A DNA stretch of 64,000 nucleotides, from NCBI GenBank assembly GCA_027484685.1, contig JAIXSO010000024.1:38781-102780 (forward strand), written 5' to 3'. Made by a program: the position numbers and the translations under genes. Position 1 is the first letter of the stretch; each line of letters starts with the position of its first letter. Positions 8,853 to 16,785 of the stretch are shown here, piece after piece. The notes under the pieces were generated by a model that was not told where the DNA came from, did no database searches, and saw nothing but the letters and a program-made list of their open reading frames with translations. Source of the DNA: Bacteroidota bacterium (GTDB lineage: Bacteria; Bacteroidota; Bacteroidia; UKL13-3).

Positions 8853-9590
8853 TTGAACAACAACAAACACATAAAAGCCTTAAAAGGAAAACTAATAAAA
8901 CTAAAAAACTGGTTGTTAAAAGTTTTTTTACTTACTTGGCAATACAGCTTTATGCTTATTATGTTGTACCGAGTGCTGCCTGTTCCAATTACACCACTTC
9001 ATGTGGTTAGACTTGTAGAGCAAATAGCTGGTAGCGATGAAGTTAGATTAAATAAATCGTGGCGCGGAATTGATTATATGGGCAATAATATGATTAAAGC
9101 AACCATAGTTGGCGAAGATTTAAAGTTTTTTGATCATTATGGTTTTGACTTTGAACAAATATACAAAGCCTTAGAAAGTAATATTAGTGGGGGCAAAAAA
9201 TTAAGAGGAGCAAGTACCATTAGCCAACAAACTGCCAAAAATTTATTTTTTACACCTAGCCGCAGTTGGATAAGAAAAGGACTAGAATTTTACGTAACCG
9301 TGGCCATAGAAGTGCTTTGGACCAAACGTAGAATTTTAGAGGTTTATTTAAATATTATAGAAATGGGCAAAGGAATTTATGGAGCTGAAGCCGCTGCCAA
9401 TTTTTATTATGAAAAATCAGCAAATGAAATGAGCAAACAAGAGGCCGCGTCTATAGTAGCTTGTTTTCCAAATCCAAGGCGTTGGACCGCAAACAAACCA
9501 TCAAAGTATATTGCTAGAAAACAATCGGTTATAGTTAGGTATATGAAATATGTAAAAATTCCTTGGCAGCAAAAAATCGAGGCTAAATAA
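8853..9590 (+). CDS. mtgA: Monofunctional biosynthetic peptidoglycan glycosyltransferase
   Basis: 245 residues: one N-terminal membrane helix (about 17-42, ending 'LYRVLPVPITPLHVVRL', a conserved MtgA segment) and a GT51 domain. GT51 motifs seen: 'GEDLKFFDHYGFD' with catalytic Glu88, 'RGASTISQQTAKNLFF', 'RKGLEFYVTVAIE' and 'EVYLNIIEMGKGIYGAEAA'. It polymerises lipid II into glycan strands and has no transpeptidase domain. No ATG precedes the membrane helix, so the start is taken as TTG at 8853; the next ATG (about residue 34) would cut the helix. The TTG lies inside an AT-rich promoter-like sequence, so the exact start is the weakest part of the call. Confidence 0.92.
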   Translation: MNNNKHIKALKGKLIKLKNWLLKVFLLTWQYSFMLIMLYRVLPVPITPLHVVRLVEQIAGSDEVRLNKSWRGIDYMGNNMIKATIVGEDLKFFDHYGFDFEQIYKALESNISGGKKLRGASTISQQTAKNLFFTPSRSWIRKGLEFYVTVAIEVLWTKRRILEVYLNIIEMGKGIYGAEAAANFYYEKSANEMSKQEAASIVACFPNPRRWTANKPSKYIARKQSVIVRYMKYVKIPWQQKIEAK

Positions 9591-9596
9591 AAAATG

Positions 9597-9965
9597 CTAA
9601 AACTTGTCTGATTCTCTGTCTTTATTTTTGGGTGCATTTTTAAGTATATAAAACTTATAATGACACTTTCGACAGTTGTATTTTTTTATTTTATCGGTAA
9701 ACGAAAATTTCTTAAAAAAATCGTTTTTCTTAATTCTTGACAAATCGGAAGTGGCTCCACAATTAGGACATTTAGCCTTAAAATTAAAAAAGTACTTTTG
9801 TGTAAAAAAAACTATAACTAACCCCAATATAACCGGAACCAAAAAGTAAATATTATCTATTATAAATACCTCTATTGGATTTTCATCAATAGCAAGCAAA
9901 AGCTGTTTATTAAAATTCATTTCTGGTTTTTGTGTAGTAAAATTTTCCGCAAAATAAACAATCAA
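9597..9965 (-). CDS. Small membrane protein with zinc-ribbon-like CxxC pairs (paralog of 7098-7331)
   Basis: 122 residues with a transmembrane helix at about 40-60 and a C-terminal tail carrying CPNC (about 71) and CRKC (about 100), followed by 'HYKFYILK'. Architecture and tail sequence match the 77-residue protein at 7098-7331. An internal ATG (Met16, position 9920) is an alternative start; either leaves the helix and ribbon intact. It is convergent with mtgA, 6 bases apart, without a clear terminator between them. Function unknown. Confidence 0.7.
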   Translation of the reverse strand: MIVYFAENFTTQKPEMNFNKQLLLAIDENPIEVFIIDNIYFLVPVILGLVIVFFTQKYFFNFKAKCPNCGATSDLSRIKKNDFFKKFSFTDKIKKYNCRKCHYKFYILKNAPKNKDRESDKF

Positions 9966-10074
9966 GCTTTAAGCTAAAGTTAAAAGTTATATTTTATTAC
10001 AAAGTTTAGCTAAAAGTGCAGTATTTATAAAAATTTAATACAATTGAATTAAACCTTAAGGGCATATTATCATC

Positions 10075-10082
10075 TATATTTG
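10075..10082 (+). promoter_or_regulatory. Bacteroidota-type -7 box upstream of TonB-dependent receptor
   Basis: TATATTTG matches the TAnnTTTG consensus of the primary sigma factor in this phylum and lies 17 bases before the ATG at 10100. No convincing -33 TTG was found at the usual spacing. Confidence 0.45.
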
Positions 10083-10099
10083 CCAGCTATTTTTAAAAC

Positions 10100-12943
10100 A
10101 TGCTTATAAAATTTATAAAACACCCTGCTTCTTTTTTGTTAATTTTCTTTTTTGTTTCCATAAACGTTTTGGCTCAACAAGCACAATTAGTTAAAGGACA
10201 AATAATTAATAAAAAAACAAAAGAGTCATTATTAGGTGTGGTAGTTACCGCTATTAGTAAGCAAGATAGTACTTACAGAAAAAACGCAAGTACCGATAAT
10301 GCAGGAAACTTTATAATAACTAACTTAAAATATGGCGATTATAAAATAAGAGTAACTTATGTTGGCTTTACTAAATTAGAGTTTACAACCAAAATAAATG
10401 CTGAAACAGAAAACCTTGGTTCTATTGGAATAGAACAAAGCAATAGTCAGTTAAAAGATTTAACTATTTCGGAAAAAGCCATTCGCTCGCAGCAAAAAGG
10501 CGATACTACTGAATACAATGCCAACGCTTTTAAAACCAATCCTGACGCCAATGTGCAAGATTTGGTAACCAAAATGCCTGGCATTACTGTTGAAAACGGA
10601 ACGGTAAAAGCACAAGGCGAAAATGTGCAAAAAATTACCATTGATGGAAAAGAATTTTTTGGAGACGATGTTGCCCTTGCGCTCAAAAATTTACCTGCCG
10701 AGGTAGTTGATAAAATTCAAGTTTTTGATAGACAAAGCGACCAAGCTCAATTTACAGGTTTTAACGATGGCAACACAGTAAAAGCCATTAACATTACTAC
10801 CAAATCGGGCAAAAGTAATGGTGTTTTTGGACGCGTATATGCAGGCGGAGGAACAGATGAAAGATACAGTGCTGGTGGAAATTTAAACTTTTTTAAAGGC
10901 AAACAGCGTATTTCGGTTTTAGGATTGAGCAATAATATAAACCAACAAAACTTTGGCTCGCAAGATTTACTTGGCTTGGCCAATACTGGCAATCAAGGCC
11001 GCGGAGGTATGGGTGGTAGAGGTTTTGGTGGTGGTGGATTTGGTGGTGGAATGGGCGGAATGGGCGGTGGAAACCCAAGCAATAATTTTTTAGTTGGAAA
11101 CCAAGGAGGTATAAATACCAGCAACTCAGGTGGTATTAACTTTAGCGATACTTGGGGTAAAAAAATAAATGTAACCGGAAGTTACTTTTTTAACCAAACC
11201 GATAATACTACCAATAGTCAATTGCAACGCATTACCATACTTAATGGTGGCACTAGCCAATTTTTTAACCAAAATAGTATAAACACCAGCAGTAACCAAA
11301 ACCACAGGTTTAACGTAAGGTTAGAATACAATTTGGATAGCAATAATGCCATTATACTTACACCTAAATTAAGTTTTCAAGATAATGGTTCGGTAAGTAA
11401 TATTTTAGGAAGTAATATATTTAACAGCATTTTATTAAATAATACCAATACCAACAATACAAGCAAAAACAGTGGAGTGAGTTTGAATAACAATATTTTA
11501 TTTCGCCATAAATTTGCTAAACAAGGGCGCACTATTTCATTCAATTTAGGAACCGATATAAACGATAAAAACGGCAGCAGTACTTTAATAGCCAATAACC
11601 GTTACTTTACTCCTACAGACTCTACTGCTTTAATAGACCAAAGGACTATTACTACAGGCAACACAATAACTCACTCAGGTGCTATTAATTATACGGAACA
11701 GATAAGTAAAAATGGTATGTTGATGTTAAACTACTCGCCTTCGTACACCATTAACAGCAATAACAAAGAAACCAATAATAAAGATACTGCTAATAAAGAA
11801 TACAATTTATTTAGCAATACCTTATCGAGCAATTTTGAAAATACGGTAAATACCCAACGCGGAGGTTTAAATTACCGACTAAAAATAGGCGAAAAAGCTA
11901 ATTTTATGGTGGGAGCTAATTACCAATATGTATTACTAGAAGGAGTTCAAAAAACGCCAACTGATTTTAAAGTTCAAAAAACATTTAACAATATTTTGCC
12001 TGGGGCTATGTTTAGCTACCAATTTAACAAAAAAAGCAATATCCGTATTTTTTATAGAACCAATACCAATGCACCAAGTATTAGCCAATTACAAACCGTA
12101 ATTGATAACTCAAATCCGCTAAGTTTAAGTACCGGAAATGCCGATTTGAAACAAGAATATAGCAATACTTTTGTTACCCGTTATGGTTTTTCGAATGCTG
12201 ATAAAGGAAAAACTTTTTATGTATTTATAAATGCCAATGCTACTCAAAATTATATTGGTAATACTACTTATACAGCCCGCGATAGCAGCGAAAATGTTAA
12301 TGGAGTTATCTTAACCAGAGGCTCACAACTGAGCAAACCCGAAAACTTTGATGGTTATTATAACCTAAGCAGTTTTTTAACTTATGGCTTTCCGGTAAAA
12401 AAACTTAAAAGCAATTTAAACCTAAACTTAGGTACTACTTACAGCCGCATACCCAGTAAAATTAATAATTTAACCAATTTTGCCAATACTTATGTTATTA
12501 CTTCGGGGTTTGCACTAGGTAGTAATATCAGCGAAAAGGTTGACTTTTCGGTATCGTACACTGCATTTTACAATATTGTAGAAAACACCATCAATGCTAG
12601 GCTGAACAATAATTATTTTTACCAAATTAGTTCGGCTAAGTTAAATTTATTGCCTTGGAAAGGACTTGTGTTTAGAACAGAAATTACCAATACTTATTAC
12701 ACAGGTTTGGGCAGCGGTTTTGACCAAAATTTCTTTTTATGGAATGGTGGTATTGGTTATAAATTCTTAAAAAACAATGCTGCTGAACTGATGCTGAATA
12801 CCTTTGATTTTTTAAACCAAAATAATAATATAAGCCGCACCGTATCGGGCAATTTTATTGAAGATAACAGAACACAAGTAATTAACAGATACTTTATGTT
12901 GGTATTTACTTACAATATCAGAAGTTTTAAGGGCGGAAGGTAG
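10100..12943 (+). CDS. TonB-dependent receptor / outer-membrane beta-barrel protein
   Basis: 947 residues. Signal peptide about 1-26 (ending VLAQ); carboxypeptidase-regulatory-like domain about 28-115 ('VKGQIINKKTKESLLGVVV' and 'VGFTKLEF'); plug domain about 145-240 ('LVTKMPGITVENGTVKA', 'ITIDGKEFFGDDVALALKN', 'NITTKSGK'); then a long barrel of alternating strands ending in the aromatic-terminated 'FMLVFTYNIRSF'. This is the SusC-relative group with a type 3 outer-membrane barrel. It should import a TonB-energised substrate, but no SusD partner is adjacent, so the ligand is open. A glycine/methionine-rich loop (GGMGG-type repeats, about residues 297-325) sits in an early extracellular loop. 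It is preceded by a TATATTTG box. Confidence 0.92.
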   Translation: MLIKFIKHPASFLLIFFFVSINVLAQQAQLVKGQIINKKTKESLLGVVVTAISKQDSTYRKNASTDNAGNFIITNLKYGDYKIRVTYVGFTKLEFTTKINAETENLGSIGIEQSNSQLKDLTISEKAIRSQQKGDTTEYNANAFKTNPDANVQDLVTKMPGITVENGTVKAQGENVQKITIDGKEFFGDDVALALKNLPAEVVDKIQVFDRQSDQAQFTGFNDGNTVKAINITTKSGKSNGVFGRVYAGGGTDERYSAGGNLNFFKGKQRISVLGLSNNINQQNFGSQDLLGLANTGNQGRGGMGGRGFGGGGFGGGMGGMGGGNPSNNFLVGNQGGINTSNSGGINFSDTWGKKINVTGSYFFNQTDNTTNSQLQRITILNGGTSQFFNQNSINTSSNQNHRFNVRLEYNLDSNNAIILTPKLSFQDNGSVSNILGSNIFNSILLNNTNTNNTSKNSGVSLNNNILFRHKFAKQGRTISFNLGTDINDKNGSSTLIANNRYFTPTDSTALIDQRTITTGNTITHSGAINYTEQISKNGMLMLNYSPSYTINSNNKETNNKDTANKEYNLFSNTLSSNFENTVNTQRGGLNYRLKIGEKANFMVGANYQYVLLEGVQKTPTDFKVQKTFNNILPGAMFSYQFNKKSNIRIFYRTNTNAPSISQLQTVIDNSNPLSLSTGNADLKQEYSNTFVTRYGFSNADKGKTFYVFINANATQNYIGNTTYTARDSSENVNGVILTRGSQLSKPENFDGYYNLSSFLTYGFPVKKLKSNLNLNLGTTYSRIPSKINNLTNFANTYVITSGFALGSNISEKVDFSVSYTAFYNIVENTINARLNNNYFYQISSAKLNLLPWKGLVFRTEITNTYYTGLGSGFDQNFFLWNGGIGYKFLKNNAAELMLNTFDFLNQNNNISRTVSGNFIEDNRTQVINRYFMLVFTYNIRSFKGGR

Positions 12944-13249
12944 TTGTTGGATGATTGAATTGCTGTCCCGATAAATCGGGAGTTGAATTGTTTTCACGCA
13001 AGGCGTGATTTAATTGGTTAATTGCATGTTGTCAATTGCTAATTGCTTATTGCTTTTTCCCATTGCCTATTGCTTATTACTTTTTCCGTTGGCTAAAGCC
13101 GAACGGCAATTGATTTTTTGCTGATATTACATTGCTTATTGCCGCCTCGTCATGCCGCAGGCATCTTCCTTAATTAACTTTAACCTTTCCATTATCTTTT
13201 GAGTAATTTTTGTTTTGACTTTATATCTCATATACACTCATTTAAAAAA
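12944..13249. repeat. Gene-free stretch with small palindromes and ATTGC-rich repeats
   Basis: Two hairpins stand out: TCCCGAT/ATCGGGA (12966-12981) and TCACGC/GCGTGA (12994-13008). They belong to the same families as 1278-1293 and 2210-2225. They are followed by many near-repeats of 'attgcttattgc' and 'aattgctaattgc' (13015-13140). No open frame with coding character was found. It runs directly into the 21-bp array at 13250. Confidence 0.55.
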
Positions 13250-13480
13250 TACGGTTTTCGATTGAAACAATAAGGTTTTAAGGTAGGAAAATGGACTTTT
13301 AAACTCAAACAATAGGGTTTTAAAATAAAACAATACGGTTTTGAGATAAAACAATGCCATGTTAAAGTGAAACAATGACATGTTAAGTTAAAGCAATATG
13401 GTTTTAGTTTTAAACAATACGGTTTTAAAATAGAGAAATGGGTTTTTAAAGTTAAGCAATGCATTTTAAAACCAAACAAC
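13250..13480. repeat. Tandem array of eleven 21-bp units
   Basis: Eleven contiguous units of exactly 21 bases (11 x 21 = 231) with no insertion or deletion. Base 1 is T and base 2 is A or G in every unit. Bases 6 and 8 are T in all, base 14 is T in ten of eleven. Columns 3, 13 and 15 are almost free. The consensus is about TACGGTTTTAAAATAAAACAA. Each unit carries a T-tract (6-9) and an A-tract (16-21), centres about 10-11 bases apart, so tracts recur every half unit and stay in helical phase. Read on the minus strand it gives heptads like LKPYCFI. No spacers, so it is not CRISPR. Confidence 0.9.
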
Positions 13481-13667
13481 GGCTTATGCGAGCTTTATAA
13501 AATGCGACTAGATATTTACACTAAAAATCCTTTCAAGCAGAGTTATTTGAGAGGATTTTTTTCTTGTAGAAACCTTATAAATTTTCCTTGAATGTATGTT
13601 AAAGAAATTTATATTCGTAAGCGACAAGTAAAAAACGAATGTTTTAAAAACTTTCGTGTATAAATGA

Positions 13668-13676
13668 GTTACCTGC
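13668..13676 (+). other. Integron-like cassette boundary (R'-type core site), left end of cassette 1
   Basis: GTTACCTGC is the exact reverse complement of GCAGGTAAC (14423-14431), which opens the attC-like element after the gene at 13687. In integron cassettes the first bases (after the cut G) complement the outer core of the cassette's own attC; that is what is seen here. Confidence 0.55.
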
Positions 13677-13686
13677 CATTTGAAGA

Positions 13687-14430
13687 ATGAAACAGACAAC
13701 TAAAATATTGACCATTCTGACAATCTTGGTTAGTTGCACTTCAACTACTAACAAGACAGAGAATTCAACTAAAATGGTTGATTATGGTAAAATGATTGAA
13801 GAATATTTACAGAAAAAGATAATCGAGCCAACAATAGTGTTTAATAATGACGGGCGAGAGGAGATTGATTTATTAGAGCATAAAATTAAATGGAGAGATT
13901 TAGAGAAAGGAATTGAAATAATAGTTGACAGTCACATAATTACAACTTCAGACAAAGTAACTTCCAATGCAGTTTGGGGCTCTACCGCTGACAGTGTGAA
14001 TTTTGCCAACTTCTTACAGCAAGTTAAAATTTATGAATATGACTCTTTGATTGGATTTGTCCTAACTAGTAGTCCTTGCACCGGACTTGGCTGTAGTGTG
14101 AATTATCAAATCATTTACGACTTAAAAACAAGAAAACAGACCTACTTTGGTCGCCTTAGGACAGGATCCGAATTTGTACTTTATCACTTCAACTCAGACG
14201 AACGACTAGATTATTTAAGCAAAACATTCTATGGCAGAAATGCCAAAGGAATTGACACAACAGAATTCGTCTTATATAGTCAGACCAAAAAGGGGAACTT
14301 TGAAGAGTTTAAAGCAGATAAACAAGAAAGATTTTGGTTCAAACATATTTACACGGAGTTTCAAACTGACTTGAAGAATGAAGGATTTGAAGAAAAATGG
14401 ATAGAAAAGATAAATAAAAACAGCAGGTAA
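13687..14430 (+). CDS. Hypothetical lipoprotein, gene of integron-like cassette 1
   Basis: 247 residues. The N-terminus MKQTTKILTILTILVSCTSTT is a lipoprotein signal with Cys17 as the likely lipidation site. The mature domain is not recognised; it contains 'SSPCTGLGCSVNYQIIYDLKTRKQ' with two cysteines four apart, and a C-terminal helix-rich section. The gene starts 10 bases after the boundary GTTACCTGC and its TAA stop (14428-14430) lies inside the outer core of the following attC-like element. Such tight packing is typical of gene cassettes. Its use of codons such as GGA, CTT and GAC differs somewhat from the neighbouring TonB receptor gene, which fits transfer but was judged by eye only. 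Confidence 0.75.
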   Translation: MKQTTKILTILTILVSCTSTTNKTENSTKMVDYGKMIEEYLQKKIIEPTIVFNNDGREEIDLLEHKIKWRDLEKGIEIIVDSHIITTSDKVTSNAVWGSTADSVNFANFLQQVKIYEYDSLIGFVLTSSPCTGLGCSVNYQIIYDLKTRKQTYFGRLRTGSEFVLYHFNSDERLDYLSKTFYGRNAKGIDTTEFVLYSQTKKGNFEEFKADKQERFWFKHIYTEFQTDLKNEGFEEKWIEKINKNSR

Positions 14431-14556
14431 CAGCACCTACCCGAAAGTGGCGGTTCAGTGGTACAATAAAGCTTTGTGCATCTATCAAAGTTGCTGCTTG
14501 GTTGACAGTGAAGTGCTTCGAAATCGCCACCTTCGGGAGCTCTCAAACCGTTAGCA
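14425..14556 (+). other. attC-like recombination site (132 bp)
   Basis: Outer cores: AGGTAAC (14425-14431) at the left and GTTAGCA (14550-14556) at the right. A long inner stem pairs CCCGAAAGTGGCG (14440-14452) with CGCCACCTTCGGG (14525-14537), 12 of 13 positions. The length and the folded imperfect palindrome match integron attC sites (about 57-141 bp). The right core does not fully fit GTTRRRY (it reads GTTAGCA), and no integrase gene is in the window, so this is attC-like rather than proven. Confidence 0.55.
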
Positions 14557-14564
14557 CTCATTTT

Positions 14565-15074
14565 ATGACTATAAAAACGACATTCATATTAACAATTTTA
14601 ATTTTGATTTGCGGACTTATTTCTTGCGAACCATATAATGCATCGCAAAAAGCAATAGAGAATAAATCTAACTTTTCACTTTCAATAACAACATATAATC
14701 ACGCTGAACAAATATTTAATGGCATTACCACCTATGACCTAAAAAATGACACTTTGAAAATTCACAGGTCATTTATGTTTTCAAATAAGGACACAATGTT
14801 ATTTTCAAAAACAATTGACAATAATTCCATAGAACAAATAAGGATTATACGTATTGACAATTTGAAGGACTTCTATTTCAACAATTGCATAATGGCTACA
14901 AGTGGAAATGAATATTTTATCTCAACGACTTTCGACACAGTTAATAAGAAAATTTATCTTCATCACTACTACCACAAACAAATTGAAAGATTAATTAATG
15001 AAGTTAATAAAAATATACCAGACAATTTAAAACTTAACTATTTAACGAGTGAAACTAAACAGGACTGCAAATGA
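14565..15074 (+). CDS. Hypothetical lipoprotein, gene of integron-like cassette 2
   Basis: 169 residues starting MTIKTTFILTILILICGLISC, a lipoprotein signal with Cys21 lipidated; the rest is unrecognised and Asn/Ile/Thr-rich with no repeats. An upstream in-frame ATG at 14502 would add 21 residues encoded by the attC-like element and hide the signal peptide, so the ATG at 14565 is chosen. The gene lies 9 bases after the GTTAGCA core and ends 6 bases before the next attC-like half-site (15080). Like its neighbour it looks like cassette cargo of unknown function. Confidence 0.72.
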   Translation: MTIKTTFILTILILICGLISCEPYNASQKAIENKSNFSLSITTYNHAEQIFNGITTYDLKNDTLKIHRSFMFSNKDTMLFSKTIDNNSIEQIRIIRIDNLKDFYFNNCIMATSGNEYFISTTFDTVNKKIYLHHYYHKQIERLINEVNKNIPDNLKLNYLTSETKQDCK

Positions 15075-15079
15075 AAACA

Positions 15080-15145
15080 AGTGATAACAGGCATTTGGCT
15101 AAAAGCGATTTCAGTGCTCCGCAGGTACAATTGTGGTTAATAAAA
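15080..15145 (+). other. Truncated attC-like element (left half only)
   Basis: It begins AGTGATAAC (15080-15088), which matches the reverse complement of the cassette-2 boundary GTTAGCACT (14550-14558) in 8 of 9 positions. It shares 'taacag', 'ttcagtg' and 'ggtacaat' in order with the complete element at 14425-14556. No complementary right half follows before the glycosyltransferase gene, so the site seems to have been cut. Confidence 0.5.
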
Positions 15146-15236
15146 CATTAGTTTTTCAATAATAGATTCTGATATGGTTTTAAAACCCAACCGTATCATA
15201 AGGTACAAAATAAAAAGTTATAAAAATCACCATTAA

Positions 15237-16784
15237 ATGAAAAAAGGAAAATTTTTCAGTTTTATACATAAACATATTGGACTTATCTTATTTTTCATTA
15301 TGATTCTCCTAGCTTTAATAAGTTTTGATGAATATGGTGTAAGCTGGGACGAACCTCAACAGAGAAGAACAGGAGAAGTAAGTTACAATTATGTTTTTTC
15401 TAAAGATTCAAGTCTTTTAACTTGGAAAGACAGGGATTATGGTGTGGCTTTTGAACTCCCATTAATTATACTCGAAAAAACATTTAATTTAACCGATAGC
15501 CGAAATATTTACTTAATGAGGCATTTAGTTACACATTTATTTTTTCTACTAAGTTGTTATTTTCTTTTCCTACTTATTGACCATCTCTATCAGAATAAGC
15601 TTTTATCAACTATTGGTTTTTTACTACTTGTAATACATCCAGGAATATACTCTCATTCTTTTTTCAACACAAAGGATATCCCATTTTTGTCTATGTTTAT
15701 TATTTCTATGTATTATTCGGTAAAAGCATTGGATAAAAAAAACATACTTAGTTTTATAAAATTAGGAATCTGCATTGGCCTATTAATAAATATAAGAATT
15801 ATGGGGGTAATTATACTTGTGTTTATTGTTTCCTTATTAATAGTAGATTTATTAAGAAATCAAAACAAAAAACTACCAATAAAATTAACATTAATTCTTA
15901 TCCTATCCACTAGTATCACTTTATATATCTCATGGCCCTATTTATGGATTGATCCTGTAAATCGTTTTGTTTTTGCATTTACAAATATGTCGAAATTTAG
16001 ATGGGACGACACTGTTTTGTTTAATGGTAAAATGATAAAAGCAACTGAAATTGATTGGACTTACTTGCCTACATGGTTCTCTGCAACAACACCCATTATC
16101 TATATATTATTAGGCGTGTTAAGTTTATTATTACTTATTCTTAAATTTTTAAAAACTCCTCTAGCATTTTTAGATAATTCAATTAAAAGACATAACCTAC
16201 TTTTTTTGGCCTTATTTATCTCCCCTATAATGGCCGTAATAATACTCCATTCTGTACTATATGATAGCTGGAGACAATTATACTTTATTTATCCATCTTT
16301 TGTGTTACTTATAGTTTACGGACTTTCATTTTTAGCAAAAAGAAACAAAAAAGTAAATATTGTTGTTCTCGCTTTGTTATTCTTTTCAATAATCAGTACC
16401 TTAACTTTTATGGTTAATAATTTCCCTTTACAATACGTTTATTTTAACAACTCCTTCTTATTTGCTCCTCCTGAATACATTCGAAAGCATTTTGAAATGG
16501 ACTATTGGGGAGTATCGTATAAACAATCTTTAGAATATATATTAAAAGTTGACAAGAACGCTTCCATAAATGTTTGTGTAGAAAATGCCCCAGGAATAAC
16601 TAATTTAGGCATATTACCCGTTGCTGACAGGGGCAGAATTAATATGGTATCTAGAGAAGAGGCTACCTATTTCATTACTAATTTCAGATGGCACCCACAA
16701 GATTATAGTGAATATGAAGCTTTTAAATTCTATTCCATCAAGGTAAAAGACAACACCGTAAGTCAAATTTTTAAATTGAAATAG
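15237..16784 (+). CDS. Polytopic GT-C-type glycosyltransferase (PMT/ArnT-like)
   Basis: 515 residues with about ten hydrophobic helices starting at about 13-30. The first periplasmic loop opens 'YGVSWDEPQQRRTGE', carrying the acidic Asp-Glu pair characteristic of GT-C enzymes that use polyprenyl-phosphate sugars; 'HSFFNTKDIPFLS' near 140-152 resembles the second conserved loop. It should transfer a sugar from a lipid carrier to a glycan or protein at the outer face of the inner membrane; the acceptor is unknown. The GT2 gene starts two bases after its stop, so the two form an operon. A/T-rich synonymous choice (many tta, ata, ttt) differs from nearby core genes; transfer is possible. Confidence 0.8.
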   Translation: MKKGKFFSFIHKHIGLILFFIMILLALISFDEYGVSWDEPQQRRTGEVSYNYVFSKDSSLLTWKDRDYGVAFELPLIILEKTFNLTDSRNIYLMRHLVTHLFFLLSCYFLFLLIDHLYQNKLLSTIGFLLLVIHPGIYSHSFFNTKDIPFLSMFIISMYYSVKALDKKNILSFIKLGICIGLLINIRIMGVIILVFIVSLLIVDLLRNQNKKLPIKLTLILILSTSITLYISWPYLWIDPVNRFVFAFTNMSKFRWDDTVLFNGKMIKATEIDWTYLPTWFSATTPIIYILLGVLSLLLLILKFLKTPLAFLDNSIKRHNLLFLALFISPIMAVIILHSVLYDSWRQLYFIYPSFVLLIVYGLSFLAKRNKKVNIVVLALLFFSIISTLTFMVNNFPLQYVYFNNSFLFAPPEYIRKHFEMDYWGVSYKQSLEYILKVDKNASINVCVENAPGITNLGILPVADRGRINMVSREEATYFITNFRWHPQDYSEYEAFKFYSIKVKDNTVSQIFKLK

Positions 16785-16785
16785 T

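Noticed and set aside
13228..13479. Minus-strand open frame of heptads (LKPYCFI-like) across the 21-bp array
   Set aside because: A 21-bp repeat keeps any stop-free frame open automatically, and base changes at column 13 always alter the residue. Kept as an alternative in the finding, not annotated as a gene.
13250..13480. CRISPR array
   Set aside because: Units are contiguous 21-mers with no unique spacers and no cas genes nearby.
13508..13699. Minus-strand frame of 63 codons
   Set aside because: It overlaps the cassette-1 boundary and the start of the lipoprotein gene; composition is that of random AT-rich DNA.
14361..14561. Minus-strand frame of 66 codons starting MSANGLRAPEGG
   Set aside because: It is the antisense of the attC-like element and the end of the lipoprotein gene; the frame comes from the folded element, not from a gene.
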